A stretch of DNA of 64,000 nt from Haloparvum alkalitolerans (GCF_050122995.1 NZ_JBNLIA010000007.1:51897-115896); one strand, 5' to 3'. Positions 25,325 to 34,291 are shown, counted from the stretch's first letter. Numbers and translations: made by a program. Notes: generated from the sequence alone by a model not told the origin.

Positions 25325-25567
25325 ATGCGAAAGACGGACGAGTCTATCCCGACGCCCAATACAGACGGTCTCACGAACAGAGAACGGCTCCGGTGGCACC
25401 TCACTAGTGCCCTCGCAAGCGCCGAGTCGGCGGAAACGAAAACCCACCTCCGAGGAGCCCTTGCTACGTATCGGAATCTTCCGCCGTCACCACTCGTCGA
25501 GTGTCCGCTCTGTGGGAAAGTCGGGCTTCCAGAGCGAATCCAAACTCACGAGTGTCGACAGTCGTAG
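25325..25567 (+). CDS. 80-aa protein with C-terminal zinc knuckle
   Basis: MRKTDESIPTPNTDGLTNRE... has a helical middle and a C-terminal CPLCGKVGLPERIQTHEC, which fits a single CCHC-type zinc site at residues 59-77. Encoded just after the HNH gene and after a hairpin. The function is unknown; DNA binding is plausible. Confidence 0.6.
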   Translation: MRKTDESIPTPNTDGLTNRERLRWHLTSALASAESAETKTHLRGALATYRNLPPSPLVECPLCGKVGLPERIQTHECRQS

Positions 25568-25569
25568 CG

Positions 25570-25600
25570 TCGTTTTTTGCGCCTCGATGGGTGGAGGCGC
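25570..25600 (+). repeat. leader hairpin copy 13
   Basis: CGTTTTTT, then GCGCCTC, loop GATGGGTG, then GAGGCGC: a perfect 7-bp stem unlike the CCGG stems of other copies, a clear compensatory change. ATG 25634 follows. Confidence 0.78.
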
Positions 25601-25633
25601 AGATCAGAACGCTTCGCGCCTTCGGAGGATGCT

Positions 25634-26791
25634 ATGAAAGACCCAGAGGAAGCTACGGTCTTCGCAGGCCTCGATGGGCGAACCGAGACTGAACTACCCG
25701 AATGGTACGCCGAGCAACACGGCGGTCCCGAACCAATCAGCTTCAGTGAGGCGGTTCGAAACCTACCGCAGGCAGTGGATACAGCAGTCGCGTATCGCAA
25801 CCCGTACAGCGACGAATGGGTCGAAACGGAGCGATTCAACGCAATTGTCGAGCCGTCGCGGTTACAAGCAGAGGCAGATGGTGACGCTGAGGAAGAGTCG
25901 TTATTCCATATCCCGACTGACTCATACTCGATCATCAACCCGGTCGACGTCTACGGACCACTGGAGGAGGTCCTCCGCGAGGAGACCATCGACGGGACGC
26001 CGCTGGGCGAGGTGATGTTCGGCGAGATTCGGCGCTACCGGGGCGGCGGCGAAGTCCACATGGACATCATGTTCGATGGCCTCGAGGTGCGCCTTCCCGG
26101 TCGATCGGACCCGATTACGATGGGCGTCACGTCGGGCTACGACTTCTTCGGCGAGCACGCCGTCTACGTGGAGGGGTTCGCCCAGGATGGCTACTGCTCG
26201 AACACGATGCGCTCGCTCACCGACAAGGAGGTTATCAAGCACGTCGGCGACGTGCGGAACTTCCGCACCTGGTGGGAGGAACTCCTCGCACAGGTCGAAC
26301 TCGTCGCCGACGACCTCTTCGAGTTCATCCGAGACGCCCAGGATATCGATCTCGATTTCTCGGAGCTCCCGTTCACCGTCACGGAGTTCTACACCCTGCT
26401 GGGCTTCCCGGACTACCTGGCCGAGCGTGCCGCCGGCGATGCAGAAGCCAATGCGGCGACCCCCTTCGAGATCGATATGTGGACGCTGCATTCCGGCGCG
26501 ACGTACGCCCTCACTCACTTCTTCCAGGGGAAAGAAGGGGCATCCCTCGATCAGTACGTTCGGATCGCCAACGACATCCTGTTCAACCCGGAAGGCACGA
26601 TCGAGCGTGTTGAGGTGGCGTACGAGCAGCAGTTAGATACGGACGGTGACGACGGGTCGCAGGCCTCACTGGAGGGTGAACGAGCGCTGGCGAGCATCGA
26701 GCGCGTCAGCGACGACCTGCAGGAGAAAGTCGAGCAGTTCGAAGAACGCGAGGACGCGCTGCGCGAGCGATTCCAAGAGGCGATGAGCTGA
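25634..26791 (+). CDS. 385-aa protein, possibly DUF932-like
   Basis: An acidic soluble protein. Residues about 35-230 hold a FHIPTDSYSIINPVDVYGPLEEVL segment, then EVHMDIMFDGLEVRL and TSGYDFFGEHAVYVEGFAQDGYCSN. The order resembles phage/plasmid DUF932 proteins (a position-setting helix, then a core with a late CNN-like element), but the match is loose. The last 40 residues are a charged coiled coil. The frame extends to 25577 through the leader hairpin, so 25634 is used. Role unknown. Confidence 0.6.
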   Translation: MKDPEEATVFAGLDGRTETELPEWYAEQHGGPEPISFSEAVRNLPQAVDTAVAYRNPYSDEWVETERFNAIVEPSRLQAEADGDAEEESLFHIPTDSYSIINPVDVYGPLEEVLREETIDGTPLGEVMFGEIRRYRGGGEVHMDIMFDGLEVRLPGRSDPITMGVTSGYDFFGEHAVYVEGFAQDGYCSNTMRSLTDKEVIKHVGDVRNFRTWWEELLAQVELVADDLFEFIRDAQDIDLDFSELPFTVTEFYTLLGFPDYLAERAAGDAEANAATPFEIDMWTLHSGATYALTHFFQGKEGASLDQYVRIANDILFNPEGTIERVEVAYEQQLDTDGDDGSQASLEGERALASIERVSDDLQEKVEQFEEREDALRERFQEAMS

Positions 26792-26830
26792 TTGTCAGAG
26801 CGGCGTTCACTGAGAGGATTCAAAATCAAA

Positions 26831-27385
26831 TTAAATGAGAGGCTCCGGTTCCTCGTTATATTCGACTACTAAATCGACATCCTCAGGACCGAGTTCATCA
26901 CGTTCCGCTTCCAGCGTATCAAGCGCGTCTTTAACAGGAAAGAAATCCGGCTTCTCGAGTGCATCTTCCGTCGCCCAGGCGTATCGAATCGTTTGCTCGG
27001 AATCGATAAGGAACACGGCACGCTGCGGGACGCGCTCGTGGTTCTCCCATTCGTCATAACAGACATCATACAATTCGGCAACCCGCCCGGAGCTGTCACT
27101 TAGTAACGGGAAATTGAGGCCGTATTCCTCGGCGAATGCTCGGTGGGCGTAGACGCTGTCGCCAGAAATTGCCCAGACATCGAGAGCCGGCGTCAGCTGA
27201 AACCACTCTGCATCGCGAATCGCACACAGTTCGTTTGTACAAACAGGACTGAAATCAAACGGGAAGAATACCAGCAACGCAGCCCGATCATCCGCAGTTG
27301 TCTCATCCAAGCTGTACTCGGTTTGGTCTCCGTCACGGAGGCCCGGAAGAGTAAATGACGGTGCAGACGCTCCCTCGTTTATCAT
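26831..27385 (-). CDS. peroxiredoxin, AhpC/TSA family
   Basis: A 184-aa thiol peroxidase that would reduce peroxides. The peroxidatic Cys is in FDFSPVCTNELCAIRD (about residue 51), with a second Cys five residues later, as in haloarchaeal BCP/PrxQ-like proteins. The start MINEGASAPSFTLPGLRDG is the usual one, so the 15 extra upstream residues are discarded. It sits next to an HxlR regulator and a MerA-type reductase, suggesting a shared stress theme. Confidence 0.85.
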   Translation of the reverse strand: MINEGASAPSFTLPGLRDGDQTEYSLDETTADDRAALLVFFPFDFSPVCTNELCAIRDAEWFQLTPALDVWAISGDSVYAHRAFAEEYGLNFPLLSDSSGRVAELYDVCYDEWENHERVPQRAVFLIDSEQTIRYAWATEDALEKPDFFPVKDALDTLEAERDELGPEDVDLVVEYNEEPEPLI

Positions 27386-27486
27386 GCGCCAAAGTAGCAC
27401 ACGAAGAAAAGATAGTCTTGGGGTCAACACTCCGATCTGAATTGTTGACCTTCAGATGCGGGATGAAATCCACTAGAACCCGTACG

Positions 27487-27831
27487 TCAGGAGTTCGCCG
27501 TCGCCCACTCGAGAAGGGGTTCTAATCTCGAACGAATCTCATCCCCCTCGTCAGTTAGCGCGTACTCGACGCGTGGCGGAATTTCGTTGTACTGCGTCCG
27601 TGAGACGAACCCTGCCTCCTCGAACTCGTCGAGGCGTTTCGAGATCGTGGACGTGCTCGCCGTCGGGAGATGCGCCTCAATCTCCGCGAACCGCAGTGAG
27701 TCGTGTGCGCCGATGATGCTGACGAGCTGCATCGCGTATTTCCGGCTCAACGTGTCGATAACTCCTGTGAGCGGACAGTAGCACGTCCCGTCGACATCGC
27801 ACGCGGGCGCCGATGAAGTAGTATCTGCCAT
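27487..27831 (-). CDS. HxlR-family winged-helix regulator
   Basis: The 114-aa product has the HxlR HTH (LRFAEIEAHLPTASTSTISKRLDEFEEAGFV, then a wing RVEYALTDEG). The N-terminal CDVDGTCYCPLTG holds three Cys that could sense metal or thiols. It is divergent from the MerA-type gene with a 78-bp shared control region. It may take the part that MerR plays in bacterial mercury operons. Confidence 0.82.
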   Translation of the reverse strand: MADTTSSAPACDVDGTCYCPLTGVIDTLSRKYAMQLVSIIGAHDSLRFAEIEAHLPTASTSTISKRLDEFEEAGFVSRTQYNEIPPRVEYALTDEGDEIRSRLEPLLEWATANS

Positions 27832-27909
27832 AGCTTCGTGGCCACCGACCTACTCTATAGCTTCGGACTCTGGAGTATAAGAACTTCCCGTCGTAAAGTA
27901 ATCGCATAA

Positions 27910-29364
27910 ATGACCCACACGTCCGACTATGATCTCGTGATTCTCGGTGGTGGTGCCGCAGCCTTCGCCGCGATCAATGAAGCGAGCCGGCGGGACCTCT
28001 CGACGGCGATGGTGAACACAGGCTTGCCAATCGGCGGGACCTGCGTGAACGTCGGCTGTGTCCCGAGCAAGCATCTGCTCGCCGTCGCTGAGAGCGGTGC
28101 CACAGCGACGGAGAATCCCTTCGACGCCGTTCGATACCCCGAGGAACCGACTGTCGACTGGGCCGACGCACTCGATGGCACCGACCAACTCGTCGAACGG
28201 TTCCGGCAGGAGAACTACATCGATGTCGCCGAGCACTTCGAGACCGACATCTACGGGGGGTACGGCCAGCTGGTGGACGACACGACTATCAATGTCGTCG
28301 ACGGCGCCGACGAGGGCGCGCGCATTACTGGGAAGAAGGCGCTCGTCGCGACTGGAAGTTCACCGTGGGCACCGCCCATTGTCGGTCTAGACGACGTCGA
28401 CTACTACACCAGCGAGACCATCCTCGAAGAGCGCGACCTCCCCGAAAGTATCGTGATGCTCGGTGGCGGGTACATCGCGCTCGAATGGGGCCAGATTCTC
28501 CACCGCGTGGGTGTCGACGTGACCCTCCTTCAGCGCTCCGAGCGCGTGCTGTCGGGGATGGAAGGGCAACTTGGTCGCGAGATGCAGCGCGCGTTCGAGG
28601 AGGAAGGAATTAACGTAATCACCGGCAACAGCTTCCAACGCATCCGTACGCCAGCAAGCGACGGCGGTACCGAAACGATCCAGTCAGGAGTGGTCATCGA
28701 AACAACCGTCGACGGCACCGAACGGACAGTCACCGGCGACGCCCTGTTCGTCGCGACCGGCGTTCAGCCGAACAGCGAGGGCATTGGCCTCGATACGGCA
28801 GGTGTCAAAACGAATTCCGACAGAACCATTCGCGTCGACGAGCACTTCCAAACGACGAACCCCGACATCTACGCTGCGGGCGACGTGATCGGCGAACCCG
28901 AACTGGAGACGGTCGCCGCCAAGGAGGGCAACCACGCCGTCAAGAACGCCTTCGGCGACGAGGACCTCAGCATCGACTACGATGCGGTCCCCGCAGTCGT
29001 CTTCACCAGTCCCGAGGCCGCAGCCGTTGGCACGACCGAACTCGAATACATGGACGAGCACGGCACCTGTTCGTGTCGGACCGTCCAGATGGAGGACGTC
29101 CCGCGGGGGAAGGCGGTCAAGAACACTGATGGACTCGTCCAGGTCGTCAAGCACCACGAGACCAACGAGATCGTCGGCGTCCACATGGTCGGCCCCCGTG
29201 CCGCCGACATGATCATGGAAGCTACACTGGCAGTGACGTTTGGATTGACCGTCGACGACATTATCGATACCGTCCACCCGTTCCCGACGTTCAGCGAAGC
29301 GTTCAAACAGGCTTGTCAGTCGTTCCGACGGGACACGTCGACGATGAGCTGCTGTATCGAGTGA
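27910..29364 (+). CDS. merA: mercuric reductase-type FAD disulfide oxidoreductase
   Basis: The 484-aa protein has the FAD site GGGAAAFAA, the redox-active pair Cys45/Cys50 in GGTCVNVGCVPSK, an NAD(P)H domain (GGGYIALEWGQ), and the dimer interface. It ends SCCIE; the vicinal C-terminal Cys pair is the mark of MerA, which passes Hg(II) to the active site for reduction. There is no N-terminal heavy-metal domain, as in many archaeal MerA proteins. Divergent HxlR regulator upstream. Confidence 0.88.
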   Translation: MTHTSDYDLVILGGGAAAFAAINEASRRDLSTAMVNTGLPIGGTCVNVGCVPSKHLLAVAESGATATENPFDAVRYPEEPTVDWADALDGTDQLVERFRQENYIDVAEHFETDIYGGYGQLVDDTTINVVDGADEGARITGKKALVATGSSPWAPPIVGLDDVDYYTSETILEERDLPESIVMLGGGYIALEWGQILHRVGVDVTLLQRSERVLSGMEGQLGREMQRAFEEEGINVITGNSFQRIRTPASDGGTETIQSGVVIETTVDGTERTVTGDALFVATGVQPNSEGIGLDTAGVKTNSDRTIRVDEHFQTTNPDIYAAGDVIGEPELETVAAKEGNHAVKNAFGDEDLSIDYDAVPAVVFTSPEAAAVGTTELEYMDEHGTCSCRTVQMEDVPRGKAVKNTDGLVQVVKHHETNEIVGVHMVGPRAADMIMEATLAVTFGLTVDDIIDTVHPFPTFSEAFKQACQSFRRDTSTMSCCIE

Positions 29365-29366
29365 GG

Positions 29367-29921
29367 TCAGTCGTCGGTCGAGAACACATCCTCGAGCGTG
29401 CCGCTCTCGCCCAGTTCGATGAGGGCACGGTTCAAAAGTTCGCGAACGATGAACTCCTCGTAGTGCTGGGTATCGCAGTATTCACAGGGTTTCATCTCGC
29501 GGGCGACCGCCTCGATCTCAGTACCGTGGTCCGCGTACAACGCCTCGATGAGGGATGTCAGCTCCTCGGACGCGGTGGACTGCGCGCCTGCGAGGGTTTC
29601 ATCGGCACCCTCCGGGAGCTCGTACGAGAAGACTCGCGTGTTCGACTTGTAGTACTTCCGCGTCCCCCCACCAGCTTCCTCGAGACGGGCGATCTCAACC
29701 ATCCCCGCGTCCTTCAGGACGTTCACGTGGTGGCGGACCGTTGTTTCCGCCTTCTCCTCGCCGCGACGATGCAGTTCGTCGTGAATCTCCTCGATCGTCA
29801 TTTCATCGGTCGCCAGCATATCGAGGATCTTCGCCCGGACATCGTTCTCCAGCGCCTTCGCTTTTTCTGGGTCTGTCGTCACGACTTCGCGGATCGGCAC
29901 ATCAGATTCGAGGAGCGCCAT
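29367..29921 (-). CDS. ArsR-type winged-helix metal regulator
   Basis: A 184-aa protein. Residues about 20-95 form an ArsR-like wHTH (ILDMLATDEMTIEEIHDELHRRG, then TTVRHHVNVLKDAGMVE). The C-terminal region has CEYCDTQHYEEF, a likely metal-sensing site. It is divergent from the Cu-type ATPase at 30053 and convergent with merA (2-nt gap), so it probably controls the pump. ATG 29921 is preferred to 29966 because the extra residues are hydrophobic and unlike the family. Confidence 0.8.
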   Translation of the reverse strand: MALLESDVPIREVVTTDPEKAKALENDVRAKILDMLATDEMTIEEIHDELHRRGEEKAETTVRHHVNVLKDAGMVEIARLEEAGGGTRKYYKSNTRVFSYELPEGADETLAGAQSTASEELTSLIEALYADHGTEIEAVAREMKPCEYCDTQHYEEFIVRELLNRALIELGESGTLEDVFSTDD

Positions 29922-30052
29922 TCTTGTGAGGAGGTAGGCGAACAACGACAGTAAGAGTAACGCCACTCTCCCGACATCGGTATTATGGCTCCGATACCGC
30001 TATAATCATTGTCGTAATGGTTTTCCGCGTCGCGCGATAACCACCACTCACG

Positions 30053-32329
30053 ATGGGAACGACACACGAACAATTCAACGTCGGGGGAATGTCCTGCTCG
30101 TTCTGTGCCGAGAGCATCGAGAAGGCCTACGCCCGGACCGACGGCGTCGAGGACGTCGACGTGAGTCTTGCCCACGAGGAGGTACTCGTCCAGTACGACG
30201 ACAACCTCTTGAGCGAAGTCGAAGTGAAGGACACACTCCGGGACCTCGGATATACCATCCGCGACCCGGATAAAGCGAAGCGTTACGAACAACAGCAGGC
30301 CGAACTCGCCGACGGGAAGCGTCGCCTCCTCCTCGCAGGCGGCGCATCTATCGTTGTCGCTGCCCTGATGGGATGGATGATTCTCGTAATGGGACGCTTC
30401 GAGTCGGCATCGCTCGCGATGGATCTGGTGACTCTGGGGCTGGCGCTTGGGACGATGTTCGGCCCCGGACGGTATATCAAACAGAAGGCGTTCCAGAGCC
30501 TGCGCCGGGGGATCTTCAACCAGCACGTCCTCCTGGAAGCGGGCGCGTTCGCAGGGCTCCTTGGTGGACTGCTTGGCCTGTTCGTGTTCCCTGGCTTCCC
30601 GACCGTCCACTTCTTCGCCGTCTCCGTGTTCATCACCACCTATCACATCCTTTCGGAGTACACCAGCCTCATCGTCCGCACGCGGGCTTCCCAAGCTGTC
30701 CAAGGCCTTCTCGACCTCCAGCCCGACACGGCACGCCGCGTCAGTGATGACGGTGATGTCGAAGAGGTCCCTGTCGACGATCTCGACGTCGATGATCGCG
30801 TCCGGGTCAAGCCCGGCGAGAACATCCCCGTCGACGGGGAGGTCGTCGAGGGTAAATCCACAGTCGACGAGTCGGTTGCCACCGGTGAGTCCATCCCCGA
30901 GGAGAAGGCCGAAGGCGACGAGGTGATCGGCGGCAGCGTCAACGAGACCGGGACGCTGCTCATCGAGGTAACTGCAACCGGCGAGGACGCGTTCCTGAAC
31001 CAAGTGGCCCGCGAGATTGAGGAGGCGCGGGCGATGAAACCCGGCATCATCCAGCTCGCCGACCGCGTCCTCAAGTACTTTGTCCCAGGCGTCTTGACGA
31101 TTGCCGCGCTCTCGTTCCTCTTCTGGGTGGTCGCACCGCTCGCGTGGGGAGCAGACCCCAACGTCCAGCGCGGCGCGTTCGCAGCGCTGGCTGTCCTCGT
31201 GCTCGGCTATCCGTGTGCGCTCGGGATGGCGACACCGCTCGCCCTAATTCGGGGTGGCGGGAAGGCGGCGAACCACGGCATCCTGATGCGCTCCGGTGAC
31301 GCCTTCCAGATATTCCCCGACGTCGACCACATCGTGTTGGACAAGACCGGCACCATCACCGTCGGCGAACCCGCCGTCAGTGAGGTCGTCGCGTTCGGTG
31401 CCGACGAGGTGGATGTACTCACGACTGCGGCCAGTGCAGAGGCGTTCTCCGAGCATCCTCTCGCTGATGCGATCCTCGAGTTCGCCGACGAGCAAGATGT
31501 CGAGTACGCTGACCCCGATGATTTCGACTCCGTGACCGGCAAGGGCGTCCGGGCAACCGTGGCCAGCGACGACGTGCTGATCGGGAAACCGGGATGGCTT
31601 AGCGACGAGGGGATCGACCTGTCGAAGGAGGGCGACGACATTGAGCGACTTCAGGGCCGCGGCCTCACCGTTGCCGGAGTTGTTCGTGATGGTGACCTCA
31701 TCGGCCTGATCGGCATCGGCGACGAAATCAAAGCAGACGCCGCCGAGACCAGCCGGCGGATTCGCGACGCCGGCATCACGCCCGTGATGATCACCGGGGA
31801 CAACGAGCGCACCGCCAACGTGGTCGCCGACGAGGTCGGCATCGACCGCGTTATGGCAGACGTCTTACCCGACGAGAAACGCGAAGAGATCGGTCGCCTA
31901 CAGGAAGCCGGCCACCGCGTAGCCATGGTCGGCGACGGCATCAACGACGCTCCCGCACTCACGCAGGCCGATATCGGGATCGCCATCGGCGCCGGGACCG
32001 ACATCGCCATCGAATCGGCGGACATCGTCCTGATGGGCGACCGGCTTGGTGGCGTGATGGACGCCTACGAGATCGGGAACGAGAGCTACCGGAAGACCCG
32101 TCAGAACCTCGCGACGGCCTTCGCGTTCAACGGGCTCGGTGTCGCCGCCGCGACCACGGGGCTCGTTCACCCAGTGTTCGCGATGCTCGCGATGGTGCTG
32201 TCCGTCTCGGCCGTCCTCGCCAACAGCTTCGCTGGTCAACTCCTCTCCGGCGAGGGTGTCAACACCGAGTTCGCCCTCGACGACCGCACCGACGGCGAGC
32301 GTGGAGACGGCCGATTGACAGCCGATTAA
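30053..32329 (+). CDS. copA: P1B-type ATPase, copper-like, with YPC in place of CPC
   Basis: A 758-aa heavy-metal pump. An N-terminal HMA domain carries CSFC (residues 15-18). Membrane motif: Y386-P387-C388 in GYPCALGMATPLAL, where Cu-ATPases have CPC. Phosphorylation Asp430 in DKTGTIT, TGES, SEHPL and GDGINDAPAL are intact. The rest of the membrane motif (ALGMATPLA) is that of the Cu class. The divergent ArsR-type gene and the convergent Atx1-like gene fit a copper locus, but the lost Cys makes the substrate uncertain. Confidence 0.85.
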   Translation: MGTTHEQFNVGGMSCSFCAESIEKAYARTDGVEDVDVSLAHEEVLVQYDDNLLSEVEVKDTLRDLGYTIRDPDKAKRYEQQQAELADGKRRLLLAGGASIVVAALMGWMILVMGRFESASLAMDLVTLGLALGTMFGPGRYIKQKAFQSLRRGIFNQHVLLEAGAFAGLLGGLLGLFVFPGFPTVHFFAVSVFITTYHILSEYTSLIVRTRASQAVQGLLDLQPDTARRVSDDGDVEEVPVDDLDVDDRVRVKPGENIPVDGEVVEGKSTVDESVATGESIPEEKAEGDEVIGGSVNETGTLLIEVTATGEDAFLNQVAREIEEARAMKPGIIQLADRVLKYFVPGVLTIAALSFLFWVVAPLAWGADPNVQRGAFAALAVLVLGYPCALGMATPLALIRGGGKAANHGILMRSGDAFQIFPDVDHIVLDKTGTITVGEPAVSEVVAFGADEVDVLTTAASAEAFSEHPLADAILEFADEQDVEYADPDDFDSVTGKGVRATVASDDVLIGKPGWLSDEGIDLSKEGDDIERLQGRGLTVAGVVRDGDLIGLIGIGDEIKADAAETSRRIRDAGITPVMITGDNERTANVVADEVGIDRVMADVLPDEKREEIGRLQEAGHRVAMVGDGINDAPALTQADIGIAIGAGTDIAIESADIVLMGDRLGGVMDAYEIGNESYRKTRQNLATAFAFNGLGVAAATTGLVHPVFAMLAMVLSVSAVLANSFAGQLLSGEGVNTEFALDDRTDGERGDGRLTAD

Positions 32330-32532
32330 GCCTTTATGTCGTAGCCAGCCTGTTCGATTGCCGCGTTCACGTCGTCGTCTGAGACTCCATCCTCGAGGAC
32401 GACGTCGACCGTGTTAGCGTCGTGGTCGGCCTCGACCCGATTCACACCATCGAGGTTTCGCAGGGCGGTCTCCACGTTCTGTTCGCACCCGTTGCAGGAC
32501 ATCCCGGTGACGGAGATCGTCTTTCGCTCCAT
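32326..32532 (-). CDS. copZ: Atx1/CopZ-like metallochaperone
   Basis: A 68-aa single HMA domain with MSCNGC (residues 11-16) and a beta-alpha-beta pattern (TISVTG, NVETALRNLDGV, TVDVVLEDGV). It would carry Cu(I) to the pump encoded on the opposite strand; the two genes overlap tail to tail by 4 nt. The start MERKTIS is the family standard, so the 70 extra upstream residues are dropped. Confidence 0.88.
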   Translation of the reverse strand: MERKTISVTGMSCNGCEQNVETALRNLDGVNRVEADHDANTVDVVLEDGVSDDDVNAAIEQAGYDIKA

Positions 32533-32632
32533 ACGGGCCTGTAAACACTCGCGGGGAATGACCATTACGGTAACCGTTGTATCAGTTTCACCCCTTTTAG
32601 AGGGGAGGGGAGGGGGCGTTATCGTCCGGAGA

Positions 32633-32667
32633 GTTGTTTGTGTCGGCCCCAAAGGGGTGGAGGCTCT
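32633..32667 (+). repeat. leader hairpin copy 14 (weak stem)
   Basis: TTGTTTGTGTCG, then GCC, loop CCAAAGGGGTGGA, then GGC. It keeps the T-run and the G-rich loop but only a 3-bp core stem. It ends 5 nt before ATG 32673. Confidence 0.45.
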
Positions 32668-32672
32668 TCGAG

Positions 32673-32888
32673 ATGGGGACCACTGACGACAAAGAGAGTA
32701 ACGAATTCCCTCCAGAGAAGCGTCTGGAAGCGCCGAACACACGCCTGATCAAGGCAGGGATCGCGACGATTCCCGATATGGAGACCCTACAAGAGTGTGT
32801 TGCCTACGAGAACACCCACCAGAATCGAACTCAGATCCTGCGCCGGCTCAAGTGGAAGGCCGAAGAGCTGCGTGAGGGCGAAGAGTAA
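32673..32888 (+). CDS. 71-aa small protein
   Basis: MGTTDDKESNEFPPEKRLEA... is followed by a helical, basic half (NRTQILRRLKWKAEELREGEE). It looks like a small DNA- or RNA-binding helical protein; the family is unknown. The frame opens earlier at 32634, inside the hairpin, and this is rejected. Confidence 0.6.
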   Translation: MGTTDDKESNEFPPEKRLEAPNTRLIKAGIATIPDMETLQECVAYENTHQNRTQILRRLKWKAEELREGEE

Positions 32889-32898
32889 GCTCTGTTCT

Positions 32899-32940
32899 TA
32901 ACCAACATACTCCACGTAAGTTTCCCTATTGTTGGTTAAC
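32899..32940. repeat. TTAACCAACA inverted repeat, copy B
   Basis: Arms TTAACCAACA (32899-32908) and TGTTGGTTAA (32931-32940) are perfect over 10 bp with a 22-nt spacer. It starts 11 nt after the stop of the 71-aa gene and is followed by leader hairpin 15. Confidence 0.8.
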
Positions 32941-32953
32941 TGCCTGAGTCTCG

Positions 32954-32987
32954 GTTTTTCGGGCCCCTGAATGGGTACGGGGCAGCC
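32954..32987 (+). repeat. leader hairpin copy 15
   Basis: GGTTTTTCGG, then GCCCC, loop TGAATGGGTAC, then GGGGC. It is the farthest from its gene (ATG 33074, 86 nt away). Confidence 0.6.
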
Positions 32988-33073
32988 AGTATCGATGACG
33001 GATCACAGACACCAGAACGGACATTCAAATACCGAGCCAGAACCAAACTGAGTGACTCAGTCCCCCAGAAATC

Positions 33074-34291
33074 ATGGGCAAGAAGCTGTACTCAGACGAT
33101 GAACTGGTCAATCGGCTCCAGAAGTTCGCTGAGGAACTCGGTCGTCCTCCGTCGCAGAGTGAGATGGACGATTCAGGACCTCATGCTTCGAAGACGTACG
33201 GAGACCGATTCGGGTCGTGGAATAACGCACTCGAGGCTGCCGGACTTCAAACAGGAACGAACGACCCAAACGGACGACCACTGACTCCCGAAGAGGATCT
33301 TCTCGCAGATCTCAAATCGGTTGCTGACATTGTAGGGGGAACTCCGTCAGAGCGAGAATACAGTAATCACGGAAAGTATTCGGTGAAGACATACTGTAAG
33401 CGATTTGGAGGGTGGAATTCAACACTACAGGCGGCCGGTTTTGAACCGAACGTCGAAATGAACCTCTCCGAGGAGGCACTCATTACTGCCTTACAGGCGT
33501 TCGCTGAGAAACTGGGTCGACCGCCCACGGCAGATGAGATGGACCGGAGTGGCCCCTACACCTCGGATTCGTACAAGCGAGCGTTTGGAACCTGGAATCG
33601 TGCTCTTCGACACGCTGGGTTGGAAGTCCACTCCGTGTGGAATGTGAGCGAAGAGGATCTGATATCGGAACTCGACAGTCTCGCCGAAGAGCTAGGCCAT
33701 GTCCCTCGGAAGGATGAGATGCGGAACCAAGGGAAATGGAGTGCAGCAGTCTATCAGGAGCGATTCGGTTCGTGGAATGAAGCTCTCCGAGCTGCCGGCT
33801 TCGAGCCAAATGAGCGGTGGCGAATTCCACGAGAGGAGTTATTAGCCGAACTGCGGACTGTTGCGAATGAGCTGGGCCACCCACCGACAACGACGGAGAT
33901 GAGCGAACAAGGGAAGTTCTCCCTCGTTCCGTATCAGCGTGAGTTCGGAACGTGGCGAACGGCCCTTCAAGCGGCCGACCCGGACTATCTAGAAAACTAC
34001 CGGCAGTCTGATACTGAGACAGTTCCGTTTGGCTCGGACTGGCCACAGATTCGTGAGGAGATCATAGTCCGTGACAACGAGTCCTGTCTACGCTGCGGTA
34101 TGGGCCGCGAAGCTCACCGCGAGAGGTTTGGACGTGATCTTCCGGTTCACCATCGGGTTCCTCGACGCCGGTTCTACGACGACCCAGACCAGTCGGTCGA
34201 CGATGCAGATGTGCCGAGTAACCTGCTGACTCTCTGTATCCCATGCCATCGCCGCCTCGAACGGCTGCCAGTCCAACCAGTAGTTGACTAA
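33074..34291 (+). CDS. HNH endonuclease-like protein with five HNH-associated repeats, third copy
   Basis: A 405-aa paralogue of the protein at 18610. Five repeats (residues about 8-310) each end in a FGSWNxALxAAGF-like block. The HNH domain has CLRCGMGREAH, LPVHHRVPRRRF and NLLTLCIPCHRRLE. The start MGKKLYSDDELVNRL is clear. A TTCAAATACC TATA-like element at 33025-33034 lies 40 nt upstream. The repeats differ from the 18610 set, so the two probably recognise different sequences. Confidence 0.82.
   Translation: MGKKLYSDDELVNRLQKFAEELGRPPSQSEMDDSGPHASKTYGDRFGSWNNALEAAGLQTGTNDPNGRPLTPEEDLLADLKSVADIVGGTPSEREYSNHGKYSVKTYCKRFGGWNSTLQAAGFEPNVEMNLSEEALITALQAFAEKLGRPPTADEMDRSGPYTSDSYKRAFGTWNRALRHAGLEVHSVWNVSEEDLISELDSLAEELGHVPRKDEMRNQGKWSAAVYQERFGSWNEALRAAGFEPNERWRIPREELLAELRTVANELGHPPTTTEMSEQGKFSLVPYQREFGTWRTALQAADPDYLENYRQSDTETVPFGSDWPQIREEIIVRDNESCLRCGMGREAHRERFGRDLPVHHRVPRRRFYDDPDQSVDDADVPSNLLTLCIPCHRRLERLPVQPVVD

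Noticed and set aside
32581..32625. G-run stretch GGGGAGGGGAGGGGG as a G-quadruplex
   Set aside because: Only three long G-runs are present, so a stable three-layer quadruplex is not supported. It may be a worn leader element instead.
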